Origin: Roridomyces roridus
Lineage: Eukaryota; Basidiomycota; Agaricomycetes; Agaricales; Mycenaceae
NCBI GenBank assembly: GCA_029378245.1
Contig: JARKIF010000119.1
Location: forward strand, 39,410-103,409
Length of the DNA: 64,000 bases
Direction of reading: 5' to 3'
In this document: piece after piece, positions 1 through 12,235 of the stretch
Numbering within the stretch: the stretch's first letter is position 1
Layout of the letters: each line of letters starts with the position of its first letter
Notes under the pieces: generated by a model
The model's database searches: none
Seen by the model: only the letters and a program-made list of their open reading frames with translations
What the model was told of the DNA's origin: nothing
Program-made: the position numbers and the translations under genes

Positions 1-582
1 GCAGCTCACCTCAACGACAGCGCTGATTGTCAAGCCAACCGCGAGCTGTACAAGGACTTTGGCTCGAACGCCACCGGCAAGCCTACCGTCGTGCTCTGCG
101 ACACCGTCACCTCAGATACATTCTGGAGTGGTACGCTCCTGGGCGAGGCGTTTGAAAACACGACGAAGGTCTTCACCAACGGGAGCGCCACGTATTGCGC
201 GACGCAGCAGGAAGACAATGCCGTGCTGAATGCCTTGCTGCGCGGTGCGTTGACCAAGCTCGTCGATTTTTCGCGCATCATCGTCATGCGTACGGCGTCG
301 GATTTCGATAGACCTCCGGCAAATGAGACGGCGTTGGCATCGTTGTTGGGACCAGCGCCGGGGTTCCCTGTTGCGGCGCTGAATATTGAGATTGCGGGTG
401 TCAAGGTCGTCGAGGGGATCATTGCAGAATGGGGCACCAAATTTGCGGGTGGGATCAAGCCGAGTAATTATATTGGGGACATCTTTGGGTCGTTGGGAGG
501 GGAGCCGGACTTTGGACCGGGGAGCATCTTTGGAGGGAAACCTGCCGTTATCCCGAAAACCAATCCACCTGACTTTTTCTGA
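1..582 (+). CDS. Purine nucleoside permease (NUP family), 3' part
   Basis: The reading frame is open from the first base of the window, so the 5' part of the gene lies outside it. About 193 residues are visible up to the TGA. They match what I know of the C-terminal part of fungal NUP-type purine nucleoside permeases: a stretch around TPTVVLCDT/DTFWSG-like residues, the ATQQEDNAVLNAL segment, and RTASDFDRPP followed by a Gly/Pro-rich end. In yeasts this family takes up nucleosides such as adenosine and guanosine, and the protein usually starts with a signal peptide (not visible here). No intron is needed in the visible part. The next gene on the right is convergent. The family call rests on motif memory, not on a search. 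Confidence 0.75.
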   Translation, partial: AAHLNDSADCQANRELYKDFGSNATGKPTVVLCDTVTSDTFWSGTLLGEAFENTTKVFTNGSATYCATQQEDNAVLNALLRGALTKLVDFSRIIVMRTASDFDRPPANETALASLLGPAPGFPVAALNIEIAGVKVVEGIIAEWGTKFAGGIKPSNYIGDIFGSLGGEPDFGPGSIFGGKPAVIPKTNPPDFF

Positions 583-1571
583 CCAGTGTAGTAAGTAGCA
601 ATGTTTATTTACATACCAACGTTTTCCGATGTCTGGTCGTATGGTCGTGGAATGAAGGGCTGATGGTGGTGGTGTGAAGCAAGAGGGGACAAACATGGCA
701 CGCATTTACATAAGTAACATCGAAAGTTGATTCAGTTGCCTTTCAGAGACTCTAAGCTCTTATTACACATGTCCGTTAGTGGAGCTGACTAAAAAGATTT
801 GCATACATTTTTGCACCGTTCTCTAGCAACTCAAGGCATGAATCACCAGACACCGTGACCTGCTTTTATGGGCCATTGCTAGCGCATGGCAATCCGAGTC
901 TGGGGGTGTGGAGACAGGAAGGGAAGGCAGTGGCCCAAGGTCACAGGTGTTGTGGCAGCAAGGAGTGTGGATTCTAATGAGGCGATCGAGTCCAAGGGCA
1001 GTAATTGATTTCGAATGATGAGGATGTTGCGAGGATGAGGATGTTGCGAGGACGTCGACAGTTGAGAGTCCGGCCTGAAGCAAGAGGCGCGCAGCCGCTG
1101 TGAATGGAGTCAACGGCTGGCGTTGGCGGGTTGCCGTTTCACCGCCGTTACCCTTCGGTGAAGATCGCAACCACGGCGGAGAGAAACCAAGAGATCCATG
1201 TTCCGGCTCAACGCTTACTAAAAGCAAATTAGTAGTCAAAGACGTCATCAATCAAAAATTGGACCCCATGTTGGCGGAAAACAGGCCGATAAGACCGAGC
1301 TTAAAAATAAATTTTTAAGACTCGGAATTGTTTGAATCAGTCGTGTAACGTGTTGAGGAACAACGGGAGCCAGGATGAGAAGGCTGATGTATTCAACGGG
1401 GCTAATACTTGCAGTTCGTTTGATATACTACTCACTATTATCTAGAACATTACAGATTCCAAGAGAGATGAGTAAGATATTAGCAAGAAACCTTCTAGAA
1501 TGTTCGAGGAGAGCATAGGCTCCTCGACAATGATTACATACTCCACAACTCCCACTACCCGGCACCACTGG
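583..1571. other. Intergenic, no gene seen
   Basis: This is the shared 3' flank of the permease gene and NLR copy A. Open frames here are short and show no recognisable protein. A 17-base unit (GATGAGGATGTTGCGAG) is repeated twice in tandem near 1016-1052. No other structure was recognised. Confidence 0.5.
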
Positions 1572-4500
1572 TCAAATCTTCAGACAATGCTCTCCGCTCC
1601 GAATGCGCCCTGCAGAGCTCTCAACAATCTGATCATTCTCACAACCCGCCAGACGCTTCTCGATCTTGGCAACATCCTCCATTCGTTGGCATAGCGTGAA
1701 CAACGGGCCAGCTTCTCCCCACAGAGCAGCAGCTCCCAATTTATCCCCCCGTCGCCAAGCTAGATCACCTAGACGGATCATACAGTCCCCTCTGCTCCGG
1801 TGAACATCCATGCTCGTGAAGGCCTCCAGAGCAATGTTGAGCAGAGTTTCGGCTGTAGCTGGCTCGTCGAGAGCGAGGAACACGTCGCCCATGAAACATA
1901 CCGCCTTGTAAACAGCCAATTTCTGTTTGACCTTCTTCGCGAAGGCAAGGTAAACGAACACGGAGGTGGATGTCCAGTCGAAATCAGCGGGTTGCCAACG
2001 CCCGATGTCGGCCATCCTCTCGAGGCAGTAAGATGAAACGTCAACATGCGCAGTCCATCCCCACGCCAAACATCCCCGGAAAAGTTTCTTTGCCGCTGCA
2101 AAGTTACCCTGTCTCAAGCGGAGATCGCCCAGGATCATGTTGATGATATGAGATCCGGTGAAATGCCCCGCACCCTCGAGGAAGGTCTGCGCCATGTCAA
2201 GTCTGGGCATAACATCCTCCGTGCTTGCACCAATCTCCACATCAATCAAAGCGAGGTTCATGAGCACATACGCATAATCCTCCCGTTCCTGTTCCTCCGA
2301 GAGGCCCAGCCCGATTTCGGTATGAACCCTCCTCGCTTCGGCGTATTCCGATTTTTGGAGGTGACCCTCTGCTTCAGTGAGCCGCAACTGCAGATCGAGG
2401 GCGCCGTTGGCCATGCCGCAGAATTTGAGATACTCTCGAGCCGTGACGACCATGACGAGACTCTGGCTGAGATTTCCCAGTGCCTGCAAGGACATGGCGG
2501 CAACCCGGAGTGCGTTGGCTTGGGTGTAGTAGTTTGCGCAGAGTTTGCCGAGCGAATAGGCTTCGCGGGCGAGAGCGAGGCCTTTTTCATATTCACCGGC
2601 CCTCCATCTTATGAGTGCGGGGTTGATGAGGATGGACCCTTGCAGATCCTGGTCACCCGCTTCCTTGGCCAAGGATAGAGATGTGTCGAAGCATTTCAAC
2701 CCCAAGGCAGCATTGCGTGTGAACCAATTGTAGTAGTTTCCGAGGGCGGTGTACATTCGGCCTAGGTCGTGATAAATATGCGTCAAATGTGAACGGTAAG
2801 CTCACTCACTTGCAATTAATGAATCATTCAGGGATTGCATATGTGATTTAGCTTCGGAAACCAAAGCCTCCGCCCCCTCAATTTTCCGCGAAAAAGCTGA
2901 ATTGAAGACCTCGGTGAGGAATTCAATGCGGAGTCTATGATCGTCGGCCTCGATGAGCTCCTCCGCGGTGTCCATCAAAAAATCCCAACCGCGGTTCGTG
3001 TATCGGGCGAATGCATTCAGTATAACTATGCAGATTATCACCTCGGCGAGGTCGGGGTTTAGCCGAGTCAGCCCGAGTTGTAACATTCGATGAACGTTGC
3101 CGTAGTTCGAGTTGATCGCCGCCACCAGATTGGCCATCTGGTGCGAGCCTTTGTAGGTGCGGTAAAGCTCCAAAAGTGTCTGGAAATGTTTCTGCAGGGA
3201 CCGAGTTAAAGGGGGCGGTGTGGGATGCGAACGCTGCATGTATTCCCGAATGGGTACCAGTGATCTCAGGCGTTTCCTGTTGTCGTAGTAGACTAGCGAT
3301 GTGCTGAGCAGAACCGTGCGGCATGCGAAGATATCGTCGATAGGGAGAGCACTGTGCCCGAGCTCGACGTCAGAGAGGCCGTCTGGCAGAATTGCGAGAA
3401 GGCTCAAAAGGTCTGTCGCACCGGGCTGCGACTTAACCCGAGCGCTCGACAGGGACAGTGCGATGGATGCATCCAAGCTCGACCGTCGGTCTCGGCCCCC
3501 AGACAACAGGGCGGTTCTCTCGGTCTCGAGACGGGCTAGTACGTCGGTGCAGCCTTCGTAGGCGACCAGATGTGCCATGAGGTCGATCGCCAGAGGCATG
3601 TTGTCTGCAAACTGGAGGAGCTGGTTGACTTCGGTCGGGTCGTGGTAGTCGTCGGCGATTTCGCAAAACATTGTGCGCGCTGCCTCCTCAGAGAGCGGCC
3701 CCAGTGGCTGTAGAAATGGCCGACTCCAGCGCACGCCAGAGGGCCGTTCAGCGCCTCGCATCGTGACCTGACAACTGGTCAATATTCGACGTAGGCAGGG
3801 ATCATTCGGCGTCTACTGACGATCAAAGCGACATGCGGGATGTCCGTGAGGAGCGAAAGAAAGTCTTCAACAGCAGCCCGTGTTTCAAGTGGTTCCCAGG
3901 TCGTTTCGAGGTTGTCCAGGATCAAAAGACACGAGCCCCTCGCTGCGAGGGTACGCAATACCGCCTTGGTAAGGTTCTTTCCCGACGGGAGACCCAGATG
4001 CTCGGCGATGATGCCAGCGATGTCGATACCGGTGCTGGCCGATTCACAAGAGACGTAGAGGTGATGCTGATATCTTTCGCTCAAGCTGGGGTCGTGCAAT
4101 GCGGCACGAGCGAGACTGGTTTTTCCCATCCCACCTGCGCCCAGGATCGCGATACGGGCGTGTTCCTGCCGCAGGAGCCGTACGATTGCCGCAAGCTCGG
4201 CATCACGGCCGAGGAAAATCTGCGGTCTGGCCGGCAGCATTGAGAAGGACTTGGAACTGCGTTCAGATGAGTACTGTGTCCGAAATTCAAATGAAATAAA
4301 ATGAGTACATACCTCGCTTCAGAGTTGTTCAGTTTATGATAAATCTGCGAAATTGGTCAGCGTGCGCTACGGAGAAGATGCACGGCATACCGAAGAGCTT
4401 CCGTCCGAAGTCGTAGCTTCCGAAAGGGTGGCGACCAATTCAAGAAGCTTCTTGTGCATGCGATCCATCTGGTTTCCCATATCCTCCGTATCGTGGGCAA

Positions 4501-5123
4501 AGTTTGCCGCGGATCTCATCTATCAGCTATGAATCAACCAGGTTTAGCTGCACCAATGACGACGCACCTTGAAGTAATCCAAAGCATCTTGAATGCCAAC
4601 CTGGCAGTCCTTCAGCAACGCATTCATCTCCCCTTGTCGGAAGAAATGTTTGATTCGGCTCATGTCCATCTGCGCTTCCACAAACGCGTGGATTTTGTGC
4701 ATAGTTCTATGAAAGATTAGAATTAATCTAAACATTCTAGGAAGAGATACGCACTCTGCGAATTTAGCCACATGACTCATCGTCGCCGCAGGAAGCGTGC
4801 CGGGTGGGTCTGCGTGCATGTACAACTCCACGATAGCGTAGCTTATCGCATGAATATTTTCCGTCAGCTGGAGACACTGGTCTTTGTTTTTGCGCACGGT
4901 CTGGTACCCGTGCATGAGAATCTCACAATGCCCATCAAGACATATCACTCACCTGGAGAGTAGTAACCAAAGCCAGCGCCGTTTGTGAGATCGACTGAAT
5001 GAAAGGTGGTCCGAATACATCGTGCAGCTCGTCGAGGAGCGGCACGACAGCCTTCAAAGAGACGACGGTGCGGTTTGTGAGGATTTCAGAAGTGGTGGGC
5101 TGTCGGGGAGGCATAGTCGGCAT
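1572..5123 (-). CDS. NLR-like receptor: MLKL/HeLo-like N-terminus, NB-ARC ATPase, TPR-like C-terminus (copy A)
   Basis: A multi-exon gene whose translated blocks align from end to end with copy B at 53912-57421 on the other strand. The start is the ATG that begins MPTMPPRQPTTSE. The first four exons encode a helical domain with the KNKDQCLQLTENI and VKHFFRQGEMN-type segments seen in MLKL-like N-terminal domains of mushroom NLRs. Next come a P-loop (GAGGMGKTSLA) and a Walker B-like LLILDNLETTW. Across a phase-0 intron follows VTMRGAERP, then a long alpha-helical TPR-like part with YYNWF and GDLAWRRGDKLGAAALWGEAG. The intron between MLPARPQ and the upstream helical domain has a clear GTATGT donor. 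The C-terminus (about 20 residues after AGCEN) differs from copy B, so homology ends near the stop. No break was found. By family analogy the role is non-self sensing with a cell-death-type output; the ligand is unknown. Confidence 0.82.
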
Positions 5124-5319
5124 GTTCGTTTGTCCATCTCGTGGGTTTTATGGGCAATATTTGTGTTGTCATGCCCGCGAGCGCCGGCCTGGGGGGAGCA
5201 TGGGCGATGCCCGGCTTGGAGAAACTGCCGCAGGTGGCGCAGTTGCGCCAATCGGCAGCGGTCCTGTTGGCGCCCATGTCATCCCAGCATTTTCGCCGAG
5301 TTACAGAAGAATTTCGGCG

Positions 5320-5735
5320 AGAGTGCGGCAATCAGAGGAAACCTTTCCAGCGGGAAGATCTTGCCAGAGCAAAGACCAGAGGACATGTGCCAAGGCGTAT
5401 CACGAGGCCCATTCGTATCGTTTTGCGCCACGCGTCTTGCACGTCCTTAAGCCGTAGCTGCCACTAAAGATACATAGTATTAGAACGGACGGGTATCATG
5501 GCATCAAGACGCACCTGGGTCCAGCCTGAGAGTTGACCTCCGACACGTGTGGACCGGGGTAGACCAGCGGACAACTCATCGCCCGACGCAACAGCTTGTT
5601 CCTCGGGTTCGGCGATTTCTTTTCGGCGTTGGTCAAGACGTCGCTGGGTGTGGTTGAGAGAGACGTTACCGGACACGTGGTAGTTGAAGGCAAGAGGAGA
5701 TGTTTGTCATGGCTTGGCATGCCTGACGTCACACG
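5320..5735 (-). pseudogene. Decayed coiled-coil gene next to NLR copy A
   Basis: On the minus strand this stretch reads as a diverged copy of the coiled-coil gene at 52665-52946. Shared blocks include a HDKHLLLP-like start, a RRKEIA(E/H)PEEQ-like segment, a stretch ending in QVRLDAM, and sequence corresponding to the first part of the insertion-bearing region upstream of copy B. The frames are interrupted and no ATG gives a comparable protein, so I call it a relic. It lies directly upstream of NLR copy A in the same orientation, exactly as its partner lies upstream of copy B. It therefore marks the outer end of the inverted duplication. Function unknown; a degenerate F-box-type N-terminal helix is one possibility. 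Confidence 0.5.
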
Positions 5736-6296
5736 ATCACTCCGGCAATCCGGCGATCATTCCTCCCACGGTCAGAGTATTGTACTTATTCCAAAGCAAT
5801 AGGCCTGTATTCAACTCGCTCAAGCAATTATGAGTCAGCCCGAGATGCCATACAGTGGTGCAGAAAGTTGAAATCTAAATGGATAAATCGCGGAGCTTCG
5901 GGTGAATCTTGACTCAACATATAGTGTTATCATCCGTCTACCTCTGCCCACCATGTCAAAACTGGGTGTCCCTCTGAATCATAAGCTCGCCCTCCTCGAC
6001 GGGCACCGTTCGTCACAACATTCCTTGCCAAATTTTCTGACAGGGCTCTTCCTCCGCCGAATGCGTTGGCTTTGCGGGCGTAGTGGGGACGCCTGTCTCA
6101 GGATGCTAATAATTTATGTTCATCATTTGCACGCTCCTACAGACCAGTTCGAGAAAGCTTTGAATATCCATGAGATATTGAAGCGCAGAACAGAAGACTA
6201 TCAATCTGCGCACCTCCTGATCGGCTTAAAAGCTCGATCCGCTCAAGGCCATTTGCGTGGGTCATCTCACTTTTTTTTTTTTCGTATGCTGAATTT
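5736..6296. other. Intergenic, no gene seen
   Basis: Frames of up to about 150 codons occur but show no recognisable motif. I see no splice-linked continuation. The stretch ends in a run of T residues near 6272 and runs into the CTCGAG-rich repeat. Confidence 0.4.
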
Positions 6297-6720
6297 ACTG
6301 AAGTTGGCTCGATCTACCCTGCCCGAGCCGCTCGCGTCGAGGGGTCGATGATATGGATCAAGCTGCTCAGTGCTCGAGCCGCGGCGTCGTAGGCGCTACC
6401 CTCGAAGCGGGCTCGAGCCGACTTCGAGCCCTGGGCCGCTCAGCTCAAGCTGCTCGAGCCGTGGCGCGAGCAGGTGCGTGAGCCTGATATATCTTATTCG
6501 TGGGCTACACGAACGAGATTGGCTCAAGCGGATCTAGCGGACGATTGCTCGAGCTGTTTGAGTGATTTAGGCCGGTGGAGGATCGGGGTGGCTCGAGCCG
6601 CTCGAGTCGACTTTCTTGAGTGTCGCTCGAGCTGGGGATGCCCAGTAGCGCACACTGTATAGCTAGCTAAAAAGTAACAGGGAGCTCGAGCACCGTTCGA
6701 GCGGCTCGAGGGGGTGCCGC
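6297..6720. repeat. CTCGAG-rich degenerate repeat block
   Basis: About 420 bases are packed with variants of GGCTCGAGCCG, a palindromic core occurring in both orientations (for example near 6379, 6410, 6450, 6592 and 6690). The density is far above chance and the surrounding DNA lacks it. Such closely spaced short palindromes are typical of subterminal repeats of non-autonomous DNA transposons. I could not identify convincing terminal repeats. A 9-base string ATGCTGAAT lies on both sides (near 6288 and 6729) and could be a target duplication or chance. Confidence 0.5.
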
Positions 6721-7007
6721 ATCGACATGCTGAATAGTCGAGCCGGGACCCCCGGGATTTATCCCGATTCCGTCGTCCACCATCCTAGGCAGGGTCCAAA
6801 GGATAGAGACTCGCAAGGGTTTGAACCATCTGGCACAATACTGACTCAACCCTGTTGAATCCCACCGAGATCCAGCGAAAGACAGCCGAGTACAGTCGAC
6901 ATTCCCCTCATTTGCCTCGTCAGCACATTCATTCCCGCGATTGAACAACTCCAGGCCGCTGCGTCGGCAGAAAAAATGGCAGCTTGTATGTAACACATGG
7001 ACATAAT

Positions 7008-9418
7008 TCAAGGCGCCTCCATCGTCGCCTCCGCTACCAACTGCACTACCTGGTCCGTGCGCGGTTGAACAATGCACGTAAAAGGCAGGGGCCGTCTATA
7101 GAGTAGTAACGCATCATCAGCCTCAAATTCACACCCAGAAGGAAAGAGAGAAGACCCACGTAATAATCCCATCAGTGGTGTCCGCCACAGGGTCGATTTC
7201 CTTCCCATCGGCACCGAGCGCGCGCGTGATGTCGAGTCCCGCAACGGCCTTGGCTACGTTGATCCAGACGGAGGAGTCGGCTAGGTGGGCACCTGTGTGA
7301 AAGAAGGAACGTTAGTGTATTCATTCAATTGAGAGTGTGAGGATGCCGCGAACCTGGGCATACACTGTGCGAATGTTATCAGCGGACTGAGATCGGAATG
7401 AAAAGGGAAAGCGTTCTCACCGACGTCCGTACCCGAAAAGCCCTACCTCCGTGGGGTCGGTCTCGGGGTTCGGGCCCATGAAGCGATCGGGATTGAACAC
7501 GAAGGGGTCTTTGTAGACCGCGGGATCATGTAGGAATTTCCTGTTTCAAGACATACATAACGACTTGCATAGTTCGGCTCGATGAGACTTACCAGACGTT
7601 TGCGATGACAAGGGTATTCTTGGGTATGAAGTATCCCTCGTAGACGTCGTTGGCCATCGCGCGGTGGGGTACGGCTGAGGATGGTCGGCTTCAAGCTTGG
7701 GTCGAGAAATCTGCACGCACCTAAAGGGACGATAGGGAGCCAGCGGTACAATTCCATGCATATAGCCTCGATGTCTGTAAGGTTCTGGTAAGTCAATGTA
7801 TCTCAATTGATTGGGAAAAACGCACAGGGAAGCGAGTCCCGATCCTCGAAGGTAGGGAGCCGATTCTTGCCGACGACGGCGTCGATCTCGGCATGGGCCT
7901 TTGCCTGCATGTGCGGGTACTTGGCGGCGGCGAGGAAGTACGCGAGGACGACGGAGACGGTCTATGGGTCCTCATGAGATTGACATTAGACAGAAGTGAG
8001 GAACGCACAGTGTCAGCGCCGGCTGCAGAGCAGGTGTCATTTCACAGGCGTATAAAAGAACACAGGAATGAAACACACCACCATAGAAAGACGCAGCAGA
8101 CCACTTGATTTGATAGAGACGCTCCTCGGGGATGTCCTTCTCCTGAAGCAAGTCAGAGGCATAGCACGGCGTCTCCTGTCCCTTTGCCTGAGAAGAATGA
8201 CCCAGTCAATCAAGGACCAAGCAATTTTTGGAAGGCCGCCCAACCATCTGCTCTTGCACGTATGCGAGAGGCACCTCGGCCAGATCGTCGCAGGACTTGG
8301 TGTACTTGACCGCAAGACGTTTGAACCCGGCACCAGGGAGCCAAGATGGTACGTATTTCACTGGATGGGTACGTGAGTACACGAGCCACGGGATGTATTC
8401 AACAGACATACGAATCGGCATCAAATCTACGAGGAACGCGCCGGGGCGAGTGATTTCGGAGAATTCGGCCAAGGCCTTCGAGTTCGGTGTTAGGTCCGAG
8501 CAACATACATGGAAAAATACGGACCTTGTCCGCGAGATCGACAAGCGGGTCCCGACCCTGCTCGTTGATCTTGTAGCCGTATGTCAGGTGCAGTACCATC
8601 GCGCCGGCAGTCCTGTAAAATTGCAGCTTGAGCGTCGGCAAGGGGTTTAATGAAGAACTTGAACTTTACTTTCTAGTCGCCTGGACGTCACAAGTGAAAT
8701 CAGATAGAATCGATATTGAAGGGCAGACAAGACCGACCTCCTCGAATGCGGCGGGGTTTTCCAAGACCCGTTTCAAGAACATGTTGGCTTGGTACTCCTC
8801 GGTGGGATTGAATCTGGCCATATTCTTCCGAGTTCCGATAACCTTCCCAATCAATTTACGCTACAGTCGGCGGCGTCATACGGAGAAAAGCACTGCACCA
8901 ATGACAGGCAAAATTAACATACGTATTCCTTGGAGCTATCGCACGAGGCGGGCAGCATAAGAAGAACGATTCCAGGAAGATGAAAGTCACGTACTGCGCC
9001 CCATACCGGGAGTTGCTCAGTACGCGGTTCCATCCGCTCATGTTGGCCATCTCAAGCACGGGTCGGTCGGCGTAGTTGCCGCCACGTTTGTCCAGGATCT
9101 CCTTGGCGATTTCGGGGTCGTTGATGATGACGAAAGGCTGGCCGAGGAGGGTGATGGACATGATTCCACCTGGCCATGAAGGAAGGAGGATGAGTATCAT
9201 CTTTGGGATGTAGGGACGTAAGTTGCACCATAGATCTCTCCCCACTGAGCGAACTTCTTCCAAGAGTGGCTCTTGGGCATGTCGAGAACGTTGCCGATAA
9301 GAGGCCATCCCTTGGGACCAGGAGGGAGAGGGAGAGACTTGCGCGAGCGGTAGATGTAGTACGCCAGCGCCAGGGCCGTCGCGGCGATGACTCCGTCCGG
9401 GGCAGAGAGAGCGGGCAT
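7008..9418 (-). CDS. Cytochrome P450 monooxygenase
   Basis: A multi-exon fungal P450, predicted to be anchored in the ER and to use NADPH-P450 reductase. The start ATG begins [26 protein letters not shown], a membrane anchor, followed by the proline hinge [15 protein letters not shown]. Further along are the I-helix AAGADT (near 8010-8030), the segment [12 protein letters not shown], the K-helix ExxR as ELYRW, the PERF-region FVFNPDRF, and the heme loop beginning FGYGRR. The cysteine of the heme loop is encoded by an 11-nt exon at 7354-7364 (VCPG), after which the protein resumes at AHLADSS. The last short exon ends in VAEATMEAP. The length fits a roughly 500-residue P450 of the type abundant in mushroom secondary metabolism. 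The substrate cannot be told. The gene is divergent from the DUF6534-type gene. Confidence 0.9.
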
Positions 9419-10173
9419 GATGGGGGTAGGAGGGAAAGAGGGAGGCGAGCATTTGTGCGCCCACAATGGAAGCCTAGACTTGTCACCAGACGCACGATCA
9501 GCGCGGAGAGTACATATGGGAAAATTTGAAAGACATGACGATTGGCGGCCGGCGACGCCGATCATGATTTGCGTGTATTTTTTTGGCCGCTTACGTGTTT
9601 CTTCCTCTCTTCTCATGTCCCTGGAGTTCTCGGTTAATTCAGGCTAACGACGGGTTGCTGCCCCTAAACGTAGTCTGTGGCTCTTCTCCTCAGTTGTAAG
9701 ACTCCTATTGCACTCAGCTCTCACGGCAGTGACACTAGTGTGTCCAGACACAAGCACATCATTCTGCGAATTCAAGACGTCGTAAGGCCATTATCTCATA
9801 CCCCTTGCAACTTAATTGTCTGCCACGACATGAGAATCCATGGAGCCCCGACTGCCCGGAGCGGCCCCTCTCTCCATTGTTTCCCTACCGATTCCCAAGG
9901 AATCATCGATTCATCCAAACAACCCTGTGGCAATCCCCGCTCTCGCTTGAAGCAACAGAATTGTATCTCAAGTGGAGTGTCCGTCGTTCCATTCAATTCC
10001 TGACGTCCCTCTGACCCTTGCTCGGCTTTCAATCTACCTCCGGTGGTCGTATGGTATGCGCTATTACATACCACCGTTGTCGGGCGGCATGTAAGCACGT
10101 GCCGCCCAGACGGCGTTTGCTAAGGAATAAATTGCTGCGCTCGCTCTCGGTAGACTCCCTGACAATCCGCTGC
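9419..10173. promoter_or_regulatory. Divergent intergenic region between P450 and DUF6534-type gene
   Basis: About 750 bases separate two genes transcribed away from each other, so both promoters must lie here. Frames within it carry no known motif. No unambiguous TATA box or operator was picked out by eye. Confidence 0.4.
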
Positions 10174-12149
10174 ATGGCCACTCTTGACAACACGTACGTC
10201 GTTCCAGCCACAGTCTTGCAGTGGACTAACGATACCGATTTTCGCAGGATTGGCTGTCTTTTCGACGCTGTGGTCGTCTCAGCAGCGTGAGTGGTCGCCC
10301 ACGCCAAGATTGACACAGAGATTCACGCTCCAGAGTAGACTTTACGGCAGTAAGAAGCAACCGCCCCACGTCGTTGTGCAAAACTGAATCGCTCGCGATA
10401 GCGGGCTGTCTCCAGGCTTGGTATTATTTTCGCTCCTACGCCAAACGCGACCCTTGGTACATTCAAGCTCTGGTGTGTGTCCTGTTCCGCGGCGAGTCGG
10501 TTAGAGCTTACAGAATGCCCCAGGTGGCTTTCGTGACGGTCTGTGATACGGCCCAGCAGGCAATTTTAACAGGTGCGTCTCCGTGTCGGCTCTGGGATGC
10601 TTCAACTCATGCTCCCCAGCCTGCGCTTACACATACATCGTCACGAATTTCGGAAACCCTGCGATATTGGGTGTGGTAGTCAAGTCGGCACTTCCTCCCT
10701 CGCCCGTTGGCATGTCTGACCTGACTTTCAAGTACGCTCATCATCGAGATATTCTTCAGCAACTTTATCTCTGTCGCCGTCCAGCTGTTCTATTGCTATC
10801 GTGTCTATCGCCGTGTGTGCTTGCCCTGTCCCTCCTCATCCCAAACTCACGGAAACACAGTGAGCAATAGAAATTTGATTCCCACCACGTTCCTGGTGCG
10901 TTCGATCGAGTTTGCTGACGCAGAACTCATGTTTGGAATGTCTAGTCCGTGCTCAGTATCGGGAGCTTCAGTGAGTTTCCTTACCAAGCACCTTCACATC
11001 TAACCTCGTTCCACCAGTCTCGCTATTTGGTACGTGAAATCAATACCCAGCTTCGCAGTTCACTGACATGTCGACAGTATATACAGTCAAGGCGTACGAA
11101 CTCCGCTCATCGCTGTGTAGAAGCCACTCATGATCCGTGCAGCCTCAAGATAACGACGTTCGCCGAGCTCACATCCCTCAAAGTGTGTATCGAATTCACC
11201 GTGCTCATGCCAGTGCTCATCCTCCTCAGACGCTGTCGATGAGCTGCAATATCATAGCGGCAGTGACCGACGTGCTCATCTCCGTCGTACTCGTGTATTA
11301 CCTGTACATTTCAAAGACGGGGATGACCAAGACGGACGACATGATCAATCGTCTGGTGCGTGCTCGGTCTTTTGTTCAATCACCCGGAATCTTGAGCTTC
11401 GCCCATGTTCAGATTGCGTTCACTTTCAATACGGGCATGCCAACCAGCTTGTGTGCTATCGCCGCCTGCGTCGGCGTGCGTTTACTTCCCGATGACTCGG
11501 TCCAATCGCGTGTTGATAAATCCTACAGATCAACGTCTCACCCGAAACATTCATTTATATCTTTTTCTTCCTGCTACGTGCGTCTCCATTCTCTTCGTCA
11601 TTGTGTTTGTCCTTACACATCGTTGCAGAGGGACGCTGTAAGCTCCCGTATCCCTCACCTCTCTTCGTCACTCACTCACACAAACACCACACCCACAGTC
11701 TACACCAACACCCTCCTCGTCACGCTCAACACCCGGGACTACATCCGCAGTGTCGTCGCCCCGGGCTCAGTCCAAGAATTCCGGCTCGAAAACGCCGGTG
11801 GTTCAGGTCGGGACCGTTCCGGCGGCGGCATGATGGTTCCACAGCCCAATCACCATGAAAGCGGTATCGCAATTCGCATTGAGAGGATGCGGGTCCAGCA
11901 TGGGGACGAGGATTTCGTACGTCCCGTTCATGTTCATATTCCACAAATTCCGTCTAGGCGTAAGCCTAAAACTGAGTCTGGGATATCGCCTGTACTCTTT
12001 TCTCCGTTCTTCCCTGTGTTCTGAAATTGAAAGTCCATGTTGTATTGAATTCGTATTGACATGCCCCTTTTGCCCTGCAGGAAACCAAACACGACCCCGC
12101 ACGCGAGTCGCGTTCAGAGTCAACAAACAAGATGATGGAGGACGTTTGA
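10174..12149 (+). CDS. DUF6534-type multi-pass membrane protein
   Basis: A gene split into about a dozen short exons by introns with GTGAGT/GTGCGT-type donors. Starting from MATLDNT, the blocks IGCLFDAVVVSAA, WYYFRSYAKRDPWYIQAL, VAFVTVCDTAQQAIL, YIVTNFGNPAILGVV, FSNFISVAVQLFYCYRVYR, NIIAAVTDVLISVVLVYYLY and IAFTFNTGMPTSLCAIAA follow the order seen in the large Agaricomycete seven-helix family that carries a DUF6534 domain. The hallmark segment YTNTLLVTLNTRDYIR is present, followed by a soluble Gly/Arg-rich cytoplasmic tail that ends after EDF with a final exon ETKHDPARES. Function is unknown; the family is proposed to be receptor-like, but I know of no assigned ligand. Exon borders in the middle are approximate. 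Confidence 0.8.
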
Positions 12150-12235
12150 CTGGAGTCAAAGCGACTGCTGGCGAGGGTTGCTGTTACATAACTGTAGTTG
12201 ACACCACAAGTAATGCCAACCCTGTTGTAGGCCAA

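Noticed and set aside
112..705. 197-codon minus-strand frame overlapping the permease
   Set aside because: It is a composition shadow in a GC-rich coding region; the plus-strand frame carries the recognisable protein.
11137..12024. 295-codon single-exon protein
   Set aside because: It runs through introns of the DUF6534-type gene in a different frame for much of its length. The spliced model explains the conserved segments better.
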